Origin: Lineus longissimus
Lineage: Eukaryota; Nemertea; Pilidiophora; Heteronemertea; Lineidae
Direction of reading: 5' to 3'
DNA length: 64,000 bases
NCBI RefSeq assembly: GCF_910592395.1
Contig: NC_088309.1
Location: 24,182,599-24,246,598, forward strand
The position numbers and the translations under genes are program-made. The notes beneath the pieces were generated by a model that saw only the letters and a program-made list of their open reading frames with translations, was not told the DNA's origin and did not search any database. This document shows positions 10,701-21,457 of this stretch, piece by piece (position 1 is the stretch's first letter; each line of letters starts with the position of its first letter).

Positions 10701-13700
10701 CAGGATTGTATTTCTTGCATAGAATTGCATAGCTTTCAAAGACTCTTGGGTTTGTTGGATGAGACTAAAAGCTGTGGTCACTTGTGTTTAATGTGCCATG
10801 CATGTAAACTTGATGATATCCAGGTGGCACTAGTTGGCTATTTCCGAAATTCAGATTAATCATTCAATTAGACAAGCCTGGTTAATTTGTGGCATTATAT
10901 TGAATGACATTTACCATTGATATGATGGCTTAATGGTTTACTTGCAGGAGCAGAACCGGCTGATGATGTACCCAACGATGACATTAGGTATGAAACATAT
11001 GGCATACTAGTAGCCTTACGCTAAAAAATCATGAGTACTCAACTGTTTTTTAAAGTTTAAGAACAGGGGTTTGACTTTACTGGACAATGTGGATTCAACA
11101 TTAACTTCAATGAAAAGTTTGTTTTGCATGGAAAATAATTTGTATCATTTCCCAACAAGACAATAGTGCCTTGGCATTGTATTGTGTATGAGCTTTCTTA
11201 CTTAACTTTCCAGTCCAGAGGTACCGATTCTCGACCGGAGTGCACTTGCTGCACCTGTGATGCCCTCCACATCCAAGCAAGAAGCGCTGGAGGCACCTCC
11301 GACCCAATCAACATATGCTGCACCACGTACCCCAACAAGTCAGCCTCCACCCAGAGAGACAGGTGAGCCTGTCCAAGCCAGGCTATCCTTTACGTTTTGT
11401 AACCCTAAAAATGTTATAGATTAAACCCACCAGCCTCGCCTTGTTCGTGGCAACTTGCATACAGTTTACCGGGTGTTGGGTCCAGCAATGTTCCCACTAA
11501 GTGCAGTGACCTACTGTGCATTCTCTCAATACTGGTGAGGAGGAATGTTCCAGTTTCCACGGATTCAGGCATATCTTGTCAAATGCAAACCTTTAAAATG
11601 CGAAAATTTCAACTGTAATGCATCACCAGGCAGTTTGTGGTGTGGTTTTTTTCTTCAAAATTGTAGTTGTTTATTCATTATTGGTTATTTCAGGAACTCG
11701 TGTATTTGCCAAATGGCCCAAAGACAAATTTTATTACCCTGGTATCATTGTCTATCAAGAAAGGAATGGAAAGTAAGTCGTATCTTTATACAAAAATGAA
11801 CTTTTTGCATCTGAAAACTGTGTTTTTACTATGTCAGAATCTGTCTCCTGGCTTATGCTTTATTCTCATTGCATTACCTATTATTATTTTACTGTGCTGA
11901 CTATCTTTGAAACAATATTTTCATTGTAGATTCTACATACAATTTGACGATAACACAAGCAGCCTTATTAGAGAAAAGGACATAATCTTTGATGAGCTGG
12001 AGTGTGGCCAGAGTATTCATGCCGGCATTAAGAAGGACGATGGGGTAGAATATGAGCCCGGTGTCATTATTGATTTAATCCGAAAAGATGATTCCTTGAA
12101 ATATGATGTATCACTCGACTCTGGGGAGATAGCCACGTAAGCAAACATGTTTTGACTCAATCAGTGCAGTATGTAAGGGAGGTACTTTTAACATTATCCG
12201 TGCCCTACCGGTAGCTAGGTGAACAAGAAAGTTATAAGCCATACAGTGCTTAATACACTTTTCCAAATTTCAAGTGAGTTTCTTATTCCGTCTGCTCAAT
12301 CCATTTGCCACTTTTGTCAAGCTGATATAATTCAGGTCTCCTGGTCAGTATTGACCAATCAAAAGCGGAAAGAAACTTCTGAGTCCATCAAAATAAAAAA
12401 AATGTGAAAAATTTACAAAATTCTCAGAAATATTCGCAAATTGCAAAAAAATAAAGCGGCACAAATATTTGGCGGTTGACATTATTCCGTTTTATAACCA
12501 CGTGTTGCTATACTTTCAGTGTCCCCCAGAGTTTGGTAGGACTCACCGTCGATCAGGCTAAAAATCTTGTGTCCAGACCTGAAAAGCCAACAAGCATGAC
12601 GCCTCAGACGTTATGCCTCCCACCAAGTCAAGCCAGTGCTGATATCAGCCTTGGTAAATATTGTGGCATTTCTTGATGGCAGAAGAGATGTTTCCTTCTT
12701 TTCAGTATCATTTGAAGAGATGTAGCAAATTTTTGCACCTGAGTGTCTGTGCCTGGGCAAGCCCACTTGGTGACAAATGTTACACAGTACCACAAAGTTA
12801 ACTAATGCTACAAAGTTCATGTCAAAAAGAGACAAATAAATGGTAGCATCTCTTCATTGTTCATTTTTTGTTTGCCATTTGTTCTTGCAGACAATCTCGT
12901 CGATGGTAAGAGGAGAAAGAGTGGAAATACAAGCTTCCTAGCAACACCTGAGACAGTCCCAAGCACAGGCACCAAACTGTCGGGCAAAGGTATGCGATCA
13001 CTGCGGAAGCGCCCACTTGAGTCCCCTGAGGATGCGTCTGCTGGGCTGGCCAAGAAGCAAATTCCATTGTTTACAAGTACCCCAACACCCCGAAGAACAA
13101 AAAGGAGCAAGCTGCAGGAAGAAGGTATTATGTGTCTTCTTAACATGACATCTTCTTATATTGCCAAGTGTTTGTGCTTTTTTTCGTGTCGATGTGGTTT
13201 GTCTCCAGTATCAGGATTGTAGATTGCCCAAGAGACTCTAGTGCAACCTGGGAGGAGTCCAACAACAATTAATCATGTTCATAACATAGATGCATGTAGA
13301 CTTTTGCTTGTACGAACTTGGAATGTTGAATCTGTAAAAATGTCGGATTGAGCAATTTAAACTACGGAGTCAAATCAAATCATAACCGAATGTATGGCCT
13401 TTCTGGAAAATAAAAGCCTTGTTGTGGATAGGATGGTTAGTAAATGTGATGTGTGGCTAAAAAATGACGGAATACACCTTTCTATTTAGGACAGCATTTG
13501 TCCGTCTCAATGGTGTTCGTTAGAGAGGTTCTGCTCTATGTGTTTGTAACAGTCCTAGTCTTTTTCAGTTGAAAAACCACAAAGTAAACAAAAACTTACT
13601 GTTTTGGAAGAATCGGAGTCCGTCCGTCGCTCACCGAGGAAACAAAAACCTGTTAATAAAGGTAGGTGATTTTCAATGAATAATTTGAAGTGACCATGTC

Positions 13701-16272
13701 TTCCACTTAAAAAGAGAACTTCATAAGCTAATTCACATGGTTGATGAGGTTGATTTTCAAATTGTTTTGGTCTCCAAATCTCAGTTTTCTTCTCTAATTT
13801 CAGTTTCATTTATCTTTTAACTGCATTCCTATTTATAATATAATTCCATTAATTTTCAGATATCTTTAATGTGAAAGGAGCAATTCCTGCGACTGATAGT
13901 AAGCTCTTTTACAAATGTGCGTTTTTCATCTCGAAAGGAGAAAAATCGGGGCAAGAGGATGAGGGAGACTTGACTATGTATGGTAAGTAGACATCACTTA
14001 GCTGTAATCGGTAGAAAACTTCTGACCGAAGACTACTGCTCCCAAAAAACGCCTAAGTAAACACGGTAGGAATTTCTGGCACACAAGAATTGTTCATGTC
14101 TCAGCACTGCATCCCAGATTTTGACCGTTTCCTAAGATGGTCTGTTGTTATGACGTCATGCCATGTTTGCCAATAGGCATTCCTATTCTGTGATTGTTGG
14201 CAATTTTGTCAAGCTGCATTGTCAGAAAGAAGTTTCAAATAGAAAAAGCTCTTTCCCCTTTATAAGGCCACTTTGTAATGTTGATCCATACATTAATTGG
14301 AACTGAGCATAAAAGAAGTACCTCAGTCGACTGGTGTCCTCAGAAAATAGCTTGGTGTATTTTCTCTTTCTATTTTCCAGAAGAAGTCCCCTTCGATAAG
14401 GACCATATCCGAGCACAGATAATGGCAGGAGGCGGTGTCGTTTTATCTAAATATGATAAAGATGCGGTACGTGAACCATCACAGGAGACAGTAATAGTAT
14501 GGCAAAGTTCTTGTGAATAGAAATAAATCTGAATCAAGTATGAGCACTACATTGTACAAATGCTGAACATCATCATTATTCTCAGGGCAACCCAGTCAAT
14601 GCACATCTAAAACTGGTGTCGTATATCATAATAGAGCATAGTGCTGTTGTACTGTCTCTTGATGTCAGCAGCCGCTTGTTAAGCGTCAATGACATCATCT
14701 TCATATCTTCTTTACGCGAGGTGAAATGAATGAAGATTAGCGAATGCTTTTACTGAAAACTTCATGTAGATTTACTTCTGTACAAAACTTATTATTTACT
14801 CTTCATATCGCTGAATGTGTTCATTTGTCAGTATGTATTCTTCATTTCAGGTTCAGCACGCGAAAGAGGTTTATCTCATCTCAGATGGATACTCACGAAC
14901 ACTCAAATATTTGCAGTGCCTAGCCGCGGATATTCCATGCCTTTCTCACCAATGGGTCAGGGACTCGTGTAATCAGGTAGGCATCGAAGAATACGTCTAA
15001 TTGATCGGATGAACGACATGCCTCATTGGCCTTACCACACCACCAGGCCAATTTTCAATTCCGAGGCAGAGCCACGTGCCAAATTAATTTCTGTTGATGT
15101 ACTGGTGTGAAATTTGTCTAGTTGTCACACTGATGTTAAATGAGATGTGATGTGATGTGCTGATTACTTGTACTGTAGTGTACCTAGAGGGAATGAAATA
15201 TACATGTAGTGCCCCACTTTTATAAAAATGTATTTCTTAGCCTTATCAATAAATGAGGCTTAATTCAATTCTATTTGACTAGGGGAGGAGACTGCCAACT
15301 TCAGGTTACCTGTTAGAAGCTGGTTTCAGTTACGAGACTCAAGCAAAAGTAGAGAGGTGAGTATATTATTAAAGCAGAAGCTTCAGCAAATCTTGAGGAC
15401 TAAAAATAGTCTTATGAATTATTTTGTCTGACTCAACTGACCCAAATACTGTGAACCGCCAAATTTTTGCACCTGTTTATTTTTTTGGATTTGTGAAAAT
15501 TTCTTAGATAAAATGAGGGCACTGACACAAAAAAGTGTGTTCTGGTACACAAATCCTGTGACAAATGGTCATTAAATGTGTAAGAAATCCCACCCTTGTT
15601 CTCATGCCCCTTCTAAAGCATAAAGTCAGCAAATCGGCAATTGATGGGAGAAATTGTTTCCTCTCCTTCATTCTTTGTTTCAAAATTTCAGGCGGTTTGA
15701 GGCTAGGCCGTTATCTGGGCTAAATGTACATATTGCATCATCTGATGGGGATTACCATGAGGCATGGACATCTGTACTTGAAGCTGCAGGATGTAACCTA
15801 ATACCAAAGTTTACTGCAAAGTCGGGTGAGTTCACTTATGATGTTGGTAACTCCAGCATGAGCCTCCCTAATTTGTACATTCTCCCTTGTTTTTGCAATT
15901 GGAACCATCATATGTATTGGATTTCTTCTAACTTTGTCCGCTTAAGTTTGTATTAAGGTTCATGAGAGAGGATTCATGGTTTGCTAAAAACTTTGACACA
16001 CCAGAAATCAGTTTTGTAGTGGAAAAATAACAACATAATGGTTTACAAACATGTGCATAATCTTTTCTTATGGTTATTTTCCAGACCATCCGAACTTGAT
16101 CGTAACTGACCACAAATGCCCAAAGAGCATTGTAAAAAGGGCAAAGGAATCTTGCATTCCACTTGTTTCTACAAACTGGGTCATCCAGTCTTTAATTAAT
16201 TCGAGGATGGTGCCATATGACGCTGACGAACATTATCGCTACGATTTTAAAGCAGGAACTGAGAAGCAGTGA
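2316..16272 (+). CDS. TP53BP1: Tumour protein p53-binding protein 1 (53BP1) orthologue, 31 exons
   Basis: 53BP1 reads H4K20me2 and H2AK15ub nucleosomes at DNA double-strand breaks and favours end joining over resection. Joining the exons gives 4419 nt, or 1472 residues (human 1972). Landmarks: acidic disordered N terminus with SQ/TQ sites (1-668), oligomerisation-like strand region (669-695), Ser-rich block (696-814), Cys cluster (833-850), tandem Tudor (981-1076), UDR (about 1105-1128), basic linker, BRCT1 (about 1236-1366) and BRCT2 (about 1375-1465). Every junction is GT-AG in consistent phase, apart from one GC donor after 8902. The Tudor, UDR and BRCT segments align to human 53BP1 almost without gaps, so identity is secure. 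The first exon and start are less certain, because the N terminus has no recognisable counterpart. The human protein has a longer N-terminal half. Confidence 0.93.
4967..5330 (+). CDS. TP53BP1: TP53BP1 exons 6 and 7 (tandemly duplicated exon)
   Basis: Exon 6 (4967-5056) and exon 7 (5199-5330) both end in the same coding segment, TDTLDEEEEIPATQGIYG onward. It lies in a 274-base unit copied at 4976-5249 and 5250-5523. Both exons start and end in phase 1, so either can be included or skipped without changing frame. Exon 7 begins with a second piece, SACPKDKKCVQSVPK, taken from what was intron or another exon before the duplication. A third splice-acceptor copy at 5473 has no partner and runs to a stop (ends 5582), so it was left out. 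Confidence 0.7.
4976..5523 (+). repeat. Two-copy 274-base tandem duplication inside TP53BP1
   Basis: Copy 1 is 4976-5249 and copy 2 is 5250-5523. I see one difference, A at 5119 against C at 5393, so the copies are about 99.6% identical. The unit joins the 3' part of exon 6, an intron and the start of the next exon-like block. Near-identity means a very recent duplication, or an assembly error at a heterozygous site. Confidence 0.95.
5651..5686 (+). repeat. 36-base dispersed repeat, copy 1
   Basis: It matches 6841-6876 with two differences over 36 bases, starting aaggatctgttgatggaagc. Both copies lie in TP53BP1 introns, 1190 bases apart. Copy 1 directly precedes a tRNA-like segment and may be part of the same SINE. 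Confidence 0.75.
5770..5830 (-). repeat. tRNA-derived SINE fragment
   Basis: On the minus strand a B-box-like GGTTCGATTTC lies at 5775-5785, and an A-box-like GCGCAGTGG lies about 35 bases before it. The spacing suits an RNA polymerase III promoter. No full cloverleaf was found, so this is a SINE remnant in an intron rather than a tRNA gene. Confidence 0.5.
5982..8537 (+). CDS. TP53BP1: TP53BP1 exons 8-13, SQ/TQ-rich region
   Basis: Exons are 5982-6004 (23 nt), 6414-6488, 7027-7197, 7306-7381, 7501-7723 and 7994-8537, with end phases 0, 0, 0, 1, 2 and 0. The protein is acidic and disordered and carries SQ/TQ sites, for example in SPSQRS, MTQTQ, PESQRP, DTQDTQ and SQSQ. Such clusters are typical ATM/ATR targets; in human 53BP1 they recruit RIF1 and PTIP. 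Exon 13 is the largest at 544 nt and is strongly acidic, with a basic end (ARKETRKRAQ). Individual sites cannot be aligned to human ones. Confidence 0.78.
6841..6876 (+). repeat. 36-base dispersed repeat, copy 2
   Basis: Partner of the copy at 5651-5686, in the intron between exons 9 and 10. Two substitutions separate the two copies. Confidence 0.75.
8849..10127 (+). CDS. TP53BP1: TP53BP1 exons 14-17, oligomerisation-like and Ser-rich segments
   Basis: Exons are 8849-8902, 9145-9222, 9502-9611 and 9881-10127. Exon 15 encodes FIMEVKISTKDGVLVRSFTK, which resembles the human 53BP1 oligomerisation strand VYYVDGTEVERKVTEE in its alternating hydrophobic pattern and central D-G turn. Exon 16 encodes SLTSGELADISSSLSSLKS, close to the human segment SSGDLGDISSFSSKASSL that follows the oligomerisation domain. 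Human 53BP1 needs oligomerisation to bind chromatin multivalently. The intron after exon 14 begins with GC (AG|gcaagt), a rare but recognised donor type. Confidence 0.82.
8903..9144 (+). other. GC-AG intron in TP53BP1
   Basis: The donor reads CAG|gcaagt and the acceptor tttttttag|GAG. No GT donor nearby keeps the frame. The rest of the donor is a near-perfect consensus, as is usual for GC-AG introns. Confidence 0.75.
10286..11362 (+). CDS. TP53BP1: TP53BP1 exons 18-20, Cys cluster and proline-rich linker
   Basis: Exons are 10286-10595, 10948-10987 and 11214-11362. Exon 18 holds a compact cysteine cluster, CTCKYYVCKCTCKTCKTC (residues 833-850), followed by S-E-H, inside otherwise disordered protein. 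Human 53BP1 has no such cluster. Exon 18 ends with a basic EEPPAKRKR stretch. Exon 20 is Pro/Ser/Thr-rich and leads directly into the Tudor domain (PPPRET then GTRVFAKW). This frame was chosen over an overlapping Cys-rich frame in exon 20 because only it fits the splice phases on both sides. Confidence 0.8.
10625..10692 (+). repeat. tRNA-derived SINE fragment
   Basis: An A-box-like TGTGCAGTGGTTAACACTC at 10631-10649 and a perfect B-box-like GGGTTCAATCCC at 10679-10690 have tRNA spacing. It lies in the TP53BP1 intron between exons 18 and 19, same strand. No paired acceptor stem was found, so it is not called a tRNA gene. Confidence 0.6.
11694..12136 (+). CDS. TP53BP1: TP53BP1 exons 21-22, tandem Tudor domain
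   Basis: Exons 11694-11772 and 11930-12136 encode residues 981-1076. The start GTRVFAKW aligns with human GLRVVAKW, and GKFYIQFDDNTSSLIREKDI aligns without gaps to the human segment GKYKLLFDDGYECDVLGKDI. The human H4K20me2 cage is W1495, Y1502, F1519, D1521 and Y1523. Here the matching residues are W988, Y995, F1012, D1014 and T1016, so four are kept and the fifth, an aromatic in human, is Thr. The second Tudor repeat (FDELECG onward) is also present. The domain should bind methylated histone H4, perhaps with changed affinity. Confidence 0.92.
12520..13124 (+). CDS. TP53BP1: TP53BP1 exons 23-24, ubiquitin-dependent recruitment (UDR) motif
   Basis: Exons 12520-12653 and 12891-13124. Splicing in phase 1 restores ADISLDNLVDGKRRKSGN across the junction. 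Human 53BP1 has ADISLDNLVEGKRKRRSN at its UDR, the motif that reads H2A Lys15 ubiquitin on the nucleosome. The acidic-free I-S-L-D-N-L core and the basic cluster are both kept. The intron splits the motif after the Leu codon. The rest of exon 24 is basic and disordered, with PRRTKRSK as a possible nuclear localisation signal. Confidence 0.93.
13569..16272 (+). CDS. TP53BP1: TP53BP1 exons 25-31, linker and tandem BRCT domains
   Basis: Exons are 13569-13661, 13860-13982, 14381-14466, 14851-14976, 15283-15356, 15692-15825 and 16085-16272 (TGA at 16270). BRCT1 begins at LFYKCAFFI (human LFLGYAFLL) and contains EVPFDKDHIRAQIMAGGG and CLAADIPCLSHQWVRDSC (human CLASGIPCVSHVWVHDSC). The inter-repeat segment TSGYLLEAGFSYETQ matches human NYLLPAGYSLEEQ. 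BRCT2 ends with PLVSTNWVIQSLI (human PVVSQEWVIQCLI) and a short tail. In the family BRCT2 binds phosphorylated H2AX and the pair contacts p53 and USP28. A Lys in the region of human K1814 is present, but the alignment there is off by one. Confidence 0.93.
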
Positions 16273-17590
16273 TATGAGACGTCAAGTGAGAGTTCTGTGT
16301 TCTGTGGAGTGATATTGACAAAGACAAAAACCTATTGTCAAAATCATGTTTTTGCTATCGTCTAGATATGCAGATGGCTTGCCAAAATGAAACCATTGAG
16401 ATATAGGTTGGACTTGCTGAGTGGTTTCTTGATGAAGTGAATGAATCTGTTTCATCGCTCAGATTTTCATTCGGGAAGAGAGAGGAGTTGATGGGAAGTC
16501 CAATAGGAGTAACATGTACATAGAATTGACCTTGAGTACTGTGTTCATTAAAATGAAATCTTCAAAGACGTAGATCTTTGGTACCTTTGATAACTTGGCT
16601 ACCAGTAATGAAAGCTTTATGTCAAGATGTGGAGATCCCAAAAAGATGTTGATGCTTTCTTTCCTGAATATCTTTTGGTGCAAATTTCAAATTCATAAAA
16701 TTGGTGCTTCTTTTGTTTATTTCTGCTTTGCTATTGGAGCATGCATTTTAAAACATTTTAGAAATGTGCATTTTAAAACACTATAGGATGATGCATTTTA
16801 GAACAGTTTTGCATCATGACTGTCGAGGGAAAAAGAACGGTTTTCTCTGTTGGGCATGTTTTTTAATCATAAAATTGCATGTAATTATAAGATTTTAAGG
16901 CCTACAAGATTTTAATGGTGAGCAATATATTTGTATCTGTGTATTATGTATAGTACGCTATTTTGAAATAAGTTTTATTGCGACCTCATGTTCATGTACT
17001 GAAATGGAACAGTGTATTCCCATATTGTTTAATGCCTTTGATGAAGAAATTACAATTTTCAGAAAAAGTTTTAACATACTGATAATCTGACATTTCACCT
17101 CATTAGTATTGGCCTAAAACCCTATTTTCAAAATTTGTGAAAAATTTAACCCAGCATGTCGAGAGTTATATACCATGCATGATATTCTGTAAATACTGTG
17201 TCGGAGCTATTTAGCCGGTTTTGGCATTTCTGTTTCACACAGGCCTATACATTTAGGATAGGCATTTTGTACAAGCATCCCCAACCGGCTTAATATCTAA
17301 CGTCAACACAGTATCTATTGTCTGTATATACCCATTGTATATAATCAGGTTTTAAATGCCATATCATTTATTAGTAAATTTTAGAATACTGTTCACTTCA
17401 TGTCTGTATTGATTCCTGACGATTGAAGAAGGCTAAATCATGCACTTCCCATTATATTTCGTAGTGTGGATCCCTGCTTGGACATTCAGGCAGGGGTTCA
17501 CAAAAAGGGTAAGTCGGGCTTGGACAAGTCTGAAGGATCAAATGGCGTTGTTGGCCATGCTGTCACCAGCCATGCCCCATTTGTGAGACA
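16273..17590 (+). other. Probable TP53BP1 3' UTR and downstream sequence
   Basis: AT-rich and free of coding pattern. I found no canonical AATAAA soon after the stop codon, so the transcript end is not placed. The repeated segment atgcattttaaaacattttagaa near 16740-16805 is a small local duplication. Confidence 0.4.
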
Positions 17591-18540
17591 TGCTGACATG
17601 GGTGGGGTGAAATGTGCTGTCCTTGAGGTGTGCTGTCTCCCCCATAGGCATTCTACTAGGAGATCCCATCATATCCCTGGATGAAACATGGAATCTTGGG
17701 ATCTGCCATCTCCCAATGAATATTCTGCTCGGAGATCCAATCATATCATGACACCTCCTGTCCTTAAGATGTGCCGTCTTCCCAATAAACATTTCACTTT
17801 GAGATAATACCATGTCCCAGGAATAGACATCCTGTCCTTGAGATGTGCTGTCTCTCCATGAAAATTCTGCTTGGAAGCCCCATGATGTCCCTAAACGACA
17901 CATCCTATCCTTGAGATGTGCCGTCTCCCCATGAAAATTTTGCTTGGAGACCTCTTCATGTCTGTAAATGACACATCCTGTCCTCCAGATGTGCTGTCTC
18001 CCGAATAGACATTCTACTTGAAGATCGATCACATCATGTCCCTGGAGAAGACATGCTGTCCTTGAGATGTGCTTTCTCCCTTAGGCATTCTCCACCATAC
18101 ACATTCTACTTAAAGATCATACCATGTTCCTTGACGAGACATGTTGTCCTTGAGATGCCCGCCTTCTGCATAGGCATTCTACTTGGAGGTCGTATCATGT
18201 CCATGGATGTGCCGTCTCCGTCATACACATTCTACTTAAAGATCATACCATGTTCCTTGATGAGACACGCTGTCCTTGAGATTGACCGCCTTCTGCATAG
18301 GGATTCTACTTGGAGATCGTACCATGTCCATGGATGTGCCGCCTCCGTCATACACAAGATCATACCATGTTCCTTGACGAGACATGCTGTCCTTGAGATG
18401 GGCCGTCTTATTCCTAGGGATTCTACTTGGAGATCGTATCATGTCCATGGATGTGCCGTCTCCACCATACACATTCTACTTAAAGATCATACCGTGTTCT
18501 TTGATGAGACATGCTCCATAGGCATCTGGCACCTGATAGT
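17590..18540. repeat. Degenerate ~74-base satellite, array 1
   Basis: About a dozen diverged units share tgtccttgagatgtgctgtc, then ccataggcattctacttgga, then a catgtccctgg-atgagac stretch. Successive tgtccttgag landmarks near 17757, 17830, 17905, 17977 and 18053 give a spacing of 72-76 bases. Long open frames across the array on both strands come from the repeat period and are not genes. Confidence 0.85.
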
Positions 18541-21180
18541 TTGCATCTGCTAAGCACTTGATCAACTTGAAAACTCACCAAGGATTAAAGAAAAAATTTT
18601 CAATTTGACGAACTCGAATTCGTTTTCCAGTTAAATCGGTACTATCTACATGCTCATAACTTTTCCGAGCCCTACCCAGGGAGGAACGCTTTAAAGGATT
18701 AACTATAAACTAAGATTACATTACAGCAGGCCTAAACTAAGATTACATTACAGCAAGTGTAGTTTATAGTTGATAGTCAATACTTAATAGGACTACATTA
18801 CAGTGACTGAGACTGCAATATATACAATTCTGGACAATACCTGATATATAAAATTAGATATCGAGACTAATAACTAAATAATTAGATTATCTAAATAATC
18901 AGAATAGTGTCCGCTTAACACCCATCTCACATAATGGCAACCCCAAACCCGGTGAATTCAATGTAAACGCCTCTCAGTGCAAATGTTATATTAAAATAGA
19001 TTATTCGATAGTTTTCTTCTTTTTTTTTCTGAAAACCTTATACTGAGGATGTGGGCATGCGAGAACAACGCACTTCACTTTGTTATGCCCCACTCCACTC
19101 AAACCGAACCAACAAAAACATACTATTGGAGTGGAGGAATGGAAGCATCGGCGCCTATCTCACCCATCCTGAGATACAGCTTTTTGATACTCCTACCTCG
19201 TATATAAAAAAAATATCGAGAGGCGGAGTATATATAAAATCACTGGTCTCACCAGTCAAGCAAGGCTTCCCCAATTTGCCAAGTTGTCGCCAATTCAGGC
19301 TAAAAAAGCCCTCCCCGACTGAGCCAGGACTATACCATTGGCGGAGCTAGATCGGGAATCGAGTCTCACGGTGATTGCTGCTATGCTAGATTATTAGCTC
19401 TGCCTAATTGCGTACGTGGTCGCTTGAACAGCATTATTACAGATATATAAAGAAATGTACAACGATATCGCGCTGTATCTATACCGAATGTTAACTGGTG
19501 TTTTGCACCAGTCGACAGAGCAATCGAGAATTCGTCGCGGATCGTTGAAATCAACGAGGACATGTGTGCCGCTTTTGCAGACCCGTATATATATATTTTT
19601 TAGAAAAGACACAACAAAATTAGGGGCAACTCACTGATCCAGCCATAGGGTGCATATGACTTGGATTGAAGTGGCGCAGCAGGAAGTTAGAAAGGCGGCA
19701 ACTCGCCGTACATGTATAGTACTGGATACAGTCTACAATCCAGACCAGGAAGATGTAATTGATATCAGTTCCCGCGTTATCTGATGGCGTCGGTTTGGTA
19801 TGCTGAGTGGCATATCCGCTGCAAGCTGTTCAGACTCTAATTAGGAAACGCTCAATATAGCCATAAACTATTTCCGGGATAGAGAGACATCCGTGATTGA
19901 CTGGATAGCAATAAAAAAAAAAGGAACAACCCCAAGCATGTTGTCTGTTGGACAACTAACTAGCTACTAGCTCATGCTGACCAAATACACAATGTACGTC
20001 ATTGTCAGTTCAAGTCAGTGTGTGTGATTTTGACAATATGCAGCTTTCGGCAGCTATACCACTGACGAAATACGAAGTGCAAGGATCTATGGAGTAATCT
20101 AGTCCTAAGCTAATTCATTAATGCGACATTCGTAAATCATCTTTTGTCCTATGTTGTAGGAGGAATCGGCTAAATTTCTGAAAATCGCCAATGAAATGCA
20201 TTTACAAACTTTGCCCTTCGCAGCTCTTCGTAAGGTTTGCGAAACCTGGCTTGTAGTATTTCTATGGCCATATAGCTCCGTTCATGTGCATGTCATGCAT
20301 TGGCCCAGACCCACCTTTGACAATACCATCCAATTGGTCTAATGACATAACAATACAAGTTGGCGCTAAGTCGCCGGCCTCTCTCGGGGTAGAGGAATAG
20401 TGCCCGGATGGTGTGTATTGTCCTTGGTCATGATCGGTCTCGGTTGATTTGAACGCAAGTCAGTTGGTGTGTGAGTGAACTGCGCAGAACATCGCTGGAA
20501 AACTTTTCCGATTTCAAAGGTAAAATTCCCTTCAACATTTCGGAAATCAAGTTAAGAGAGCTGCAGCATAAGGTAGGACCCAGTATCTATGATTGATAAT
20601 TGTTTGAATTGGTTTCAACAGGTTTTTATTGCTGTAAAAGTCATGCAGTCGAGCCGAGAATGAACTGTGTAGTTAGAAATTTCAGTCGCAAATTCACGGT
20701 AAGGCAGGACTTATGTTGTGCATAACTGGAAGGTTTTTGACCTCCAAACCTTGTCATATGATTTTTCAAAAATGCTTTAAATTAAAAAAAATCATTCATT
20801 TGGCTCCACTATCCCGACTGTGGTGTAGCACCCGACTGTAACTGGCATGAATAGGGAATACGCTGGTTATGGATGTCAGATCGTGGTTCCTTGACAATTG
20901 CAAACAATTTCACTGGACGTAACCCACGCGGCGACACCAAGGACCGCTGGCTGATCTATTGATATGTTCGTAGTAGGGTGTCAAAGTCGGGGAGACGAAG
21001 AGCCACTCGTCTCTTGTAGGGGGTTCATTGAAAGTGTTTGCATTTGTTAGCCTATAAACACAAGATTTTAATCATTCAGTCCCGTGTTTGGCGGAGAAAC
21101 TAATCTTACAGAAGGCCCAGTCATATTTCGTCATTGACGGTATCTCTGGGAGGCCCTGTGTGCCGTTGATCCAATATTCA
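18541..21180. other. Intergenic region, no gene recognised
   Basis: No exon could be supported. Near 19330-19400 the minus strand has A-box-like TAGCATAGCAGC and B-box-like ACTCGATTCCC, too close together for a working tRNA, so a degraded SINE is likely. A segment at 20380-20560 is relatively GC-rich for the region and could be a promoter, without further support. Confidence 0.35.
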
Positions 21181-21182
21181 TT

Positions 21183-21457
21183 GAGGCTGTTGGAGAGACT
21201 TCTTGTCTAAGCAGTACCATTCCGCCCCCTCTAAGGCATACAATGGTAACTTATAAACACAAGATTTTAATCCCTGTCTCGGGTGTCTTTAAGAGAACTG
21301 ATCATACACCATTCCCAACCTACTCGTCAGCCAGCTGACAGAATCCCTGGGTCGAACGTGTTACTGTGATGTTTTCGAAGAGATACTTGTGGCTGTTGGA
21401 GAGACTTCTTGTCTAAACAGTACCATTCTGCCCCCTCTAAGGCATACAGTGGTAACT
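21183..21457 (+). repeat. Duplicated ~65-base noncoding block with hairpin
   Basis: A block running from ggctgttggagagacttctt to catacaatggtaact occurs at 21186-21252 and again at 21392-21457, with three or four differences. Each copy can form a hairpin in which accatt pairs with aatggt (or agtggt) around a gcc/ggc inner stem. The 20940 and 21560 areas show weaker echoes of the same layout. There is no reading frame. Confidence 0.6.

Noticed and set aside
11166-11366. Cys-rich frame over TP53BP1 exon 20
   Set aside because: Only the alternative Pro/Ser-rich frame joins exon 19 and the Tudor exon in phase.
17538-18553. Long frames of 166 and 164 residues on both strands
   Set aside because: They follow the satellite period and repeat the same short peptide. 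No independent coding signal.
19330-19400. Possible tRNA gene on the minus strand
   Set aside because: A and B boxes are only about 15 bases apart and the stems do not pair. At best a decayed SINE.
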